A stretch of DNA of 64,000 nucleotides. Source: Sipunculus nudus. Lineage: Eukaryota; Annelida; Sipuncula; Golfingiida; Sipunculidae. This document shows, one piece after another, positions 61,527-64,000 of this stretch. Each line of letters starts with the position of its first letter. Within the stretch, counting starts at the first letter, position 1. Under the pieces are notes generated by a model. The model was given only the letters and a program-made list of their open reading frames with translations. It had not been told where the DNA came from and did not search any database. The translations under genes and the position numbers were made by a program. The stretch spans positions 24,092,362-24,156,361 of the forward strand of contig CM049307.1 in assembly GCA_026874595.1 (NCBI GenBank), written 5' to 3'.

Positions 61527-62789
61527 GGCCAAAAAAAAAAAAACAAGTGACCCGTGGTTCATGATGCTCCACCAACTGACATGTTATATGTCCATGCACA
61601 GGCAACTAATTCAGATAATGCAGATGGCATCATAGTTCATGCATATTAGCTCAGCATATTAAGTTCATCAAGACCCATAAGCACACCAAATTTAATGACA
61701 ATCCATCCAGCCTTTCCTGAGGACTCTGTCAATTTGTGTGTATTTTGCATTTTTCCTGGTGTGATCAAACATGGACTGTAACGCAGAAAATAAAGGTCAC
61801 AGTGACCTAATAACAGGTTTTTGAAGAGAACTTATGACGAACTCTCAGGATGTTGAGTAAGTAGATTCTAGGTCCAATGATTATGATTTGTGCCTTGCTT
61901 TGGAATCAAATTTTCAATTATTCTGGAGGGGGGGGGGGGGTGCTTATAAGCCCCATAGTTTGCAGTCGGAATATGGGTAACAGAGACTTAATTTCAGGTT
62001 TCCAAAATACTTTTCATGGATCTTCCTGGATGTCAAGTTAGAAGATTCTAGGAACAACGGTGATGATTTGTGCCCTGTTGACAGTGGAATGCATCTTTAA
62101 AGGTATCAATAGTATGGAAAAAAATTCTTTCAAACATTTAAAAATCCAGATGGTGACACAAGTCAGCAGAAAATGATGAAACACCTCATGATCAATATGC
62201 ATGCAAAGAATGATAGTGATCGATGCATTAGTTGTTCAGATAATTGGGCTTTTGAATCATATTTTCCATAATTCTGGGGGGTACTTCTGAGTCCCATAGC
62301 TCAAAGAATATGGGTAACAGAGACCTAATTTCAGGTTTCCATGGAGATTTTTCAAGGACCTCTCTGGATGTCTGGTTAGAAAATTCTATGACCAGCCATT
62401 ACGATTTGTGCCTGGTTAAAGGATGGACAGACAGACACTGGAGCAAGGGTGATCGCTATAGCTCAGATGACTCTCAGTCAGTTGAGCTAAAAAAGGTATG
62501 GTTCTCAGGCACTTTTTTCAGATATAAGTGCCGGCTGGCAATATTTTATTTTTTTCACCTCTTTTTGTATGTTTCAATAAAAATGTCATATGATCAGGGA
62601 AGAATATGAAAATAACAGATTTTATTTCCTAAACAGGTAAAAGAACTTTATAACAAAGGAAATCTGATCAAAATTGTATTGTTTTATCTATTTAAAAGAT
62701 GAAAATAAAAATAAAATTTTTGATGCAGCAGGTTAAAATTGACATCGGTCATGCCTGAGAACCATACTTTTTATTTTTTTTGGCCTAGT
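61527..62789 (+). mobile_element. Second copy of the composite element, 1.26 kb, two to three units
   Basis: Same order as at 42382-48096: TTAGGCCAAAA, AAACAAGTGACCCGTGGTTC, units with GGGTAACAGAGAC and TTACGATTTGTGCC, the terminus CTCAGTCAGTTGAGCTAA (62490), the tail module GGTATGGTTCTCAGGCAC...TGCCTGAGAACCATAC (62495-62772), then TTTTTTGGCCTA. It contains a G-run near 61928. It is shorter because it has fewer internal units. Confidence 0.78.
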
Positions 62790-63150
62790 AACAAAGCAAA
62801 TGATATCTAGACTGCCACACCTGACAATGCAACATTTGGCACTCTGGCATACGACCTAATAAAATAAACTGAGATTTACATAGTGATAATGTTTACTGAA
62901 GATGACAGATGAGTTTGACTACTGGACAGTTGGCACATAATCAAGGTTTAGATGTATATATATAATAATATATTTTTTTTTAATAAAATTGGATTAGCAG
63001 GACCAGTGTTTCATCAGTTGCCAGTGAGATGGAACTCTGAATCACAGACAATTTTGTATCCTGTCAGTTGACTGTTAGTTGACTGTTAACTCATTTAAAA
63101 CCAGACTATCTTAATTGACTCTTATAATGCTAGTATCTCCATTCAATATA

Positions 63151-64000
63151 AAAACAAGGGACCCATGGGTCACGGCGCTCAGCTGATCGTGATTGGACTA
63201 TAAATGTTTCTCCACTGTGATACTATATCGAGTCGATAAAGCTTATGAATATCATGGACATGTTGGGCTATTATAAAGGAATGTAATGTAATATGTGAGT
63301 AAATGATAAATGAAATTACCTGACTGATGGATTAATAGAGTCAAATATAGTGGTTTATTTTTTATTTATTTAGGAGGGGTTGAAAATTGTGATATATTTG
63401 AGCAAATATGAATGCAATGACAGCAGTAATAAGCAGTAATAGAATGATGATAAGGCTATTTGTTGAAGGATCTAAAGTGTATGGTAGTCTGCAAGCTTTC
63501 AATTTGACAGATAAATATCATATGATGTTATGATTAACTATGCTGATGAAGTGATTTATGAATTTGTGACTGTATGACACAATATCTCTTTAGTCTTGAC
63601 AAGGTACATTATTGTGATGCCCACTATGTCAACATATTACACAATATTGACATAATTTCTGGCATGTACATAGGTACCTATGGACGAATAGTTATACAAA
63701 ATATTAAAGTATGAATATATCTGATTCATCTTGTTCTTGCTTACTGAGGCTGACTTTGGGATGGGGTTCGGAGAAGGGAAAAGTGAGGGCAGCACGAAGG
63801 TAGATGTAGAAATATTCTATTGTAATGTTTTTCATTTATATAAGAATATGAAAAGCTAAGAGGAAAGGGGCCCTCCTACTTGGTTATAGTAAAGTTCTAA
63901 ATATATGATTGCAAACTAATACTCTGACAAGACTGTCATGAAAAAGACAGTAAAAGTTTTGAGATACTGTGATGCATATGAAAATTTACAGATGGACAGG
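63151..64000 (+). mobile_element. AAACAAGGGACCC element, runs off the window
   Basis: Starts AAAACAAGGGACCCATGGGT with CACGGCGCTCAGCTG, identical in plan to the start at 10823. A later block TTTCTGGCATGTACATAG matches TTTCTGGCATGTGCATAG near 12437. The 3' terminus is beyond the window. Confidence 0.65.

Overview
This window is eukaryotic: AT-rich, intron-dominated and full of repeats. One interrupted gene can be supported, a TRPM-family cation channel on the minus strand. The repeat content suggests a marine lophotrochozoan, most likely a mollusc. The clues are dispersed elements starting AAACAAGTGACCCATGGG and ending CAGCTGAGCTAAA (resembling non-autonomous elements common in bivalves), a TACAGTGGAACC element, and a GGAGGGGGTTTGGACCCCC element. 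The species cannot be named from the sequence alone.

Gene. Twelve exons between 5427 and 60024 read right to left. All eleven junctions have AG acceptors and GT donors with compatible phase, giving 2,111 nt (about 703 codons) without a stop. They cover the end of the N-terminal TRPM homology region, S1-S6 with the pore, the TRP helix and the start of the C-terminal coiled coil. The start codon and the first homology domains lie beyond the right edge. The stop codon and any C-terminal enzyme domain lie left of the window or were not found. The residues that bind Ca2+ in S2/S3 of TRPM2/4/5/8 channels are all present (E and Q in EEFRQ, N and D in WNKFD).

Layout: 1-2648 little recognisable, except a GC-rich block at 1.1-1.5 kb. 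2649-5432 is a 58-bp array that copies the end of the adjacent exon and its 5' splice site. 5.6-16.9 kb is almost wall-to-wall mobile elements with internal tandem units of about 280-340 bp. 17.6-20.3 kb holds microsatellites and a TIR transposon carrying a 5S rRNA-like segment. 20.3-27.4 kb is more elements. 27.4-36 kb is a cluster of exons. 37.3-41.4 kb holds a composite element broken by a 703-bp insertion, then a solo LTR. 42.4-48.1 kb is a giant composite element with about eleven 337-bp units. 48.4-50.1 kb has two exons, one with its 3' splice site triplicated. 51.3-54.6 kb is a 62-bp array interrupted by a 399-bp retroposon-like insert. 54.7-60 kb holds the most 5' exons seen and a tRNA-derived SINE. 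61.5-62.8 kb is a second copy of the composite element.

The most unusual signals are the exon-intron junctions caught up in tandem amplification (58 bp and 73 bp), the two-locus composite element with nested inverted ends, the shared palindrome GGTGGCGCCACC in otherwise different repeat families, the repeated nuclear-receptor DR1 motif, and the 5S-like segment inside a TIR element. Family assignments are by eye; no database search was possible.
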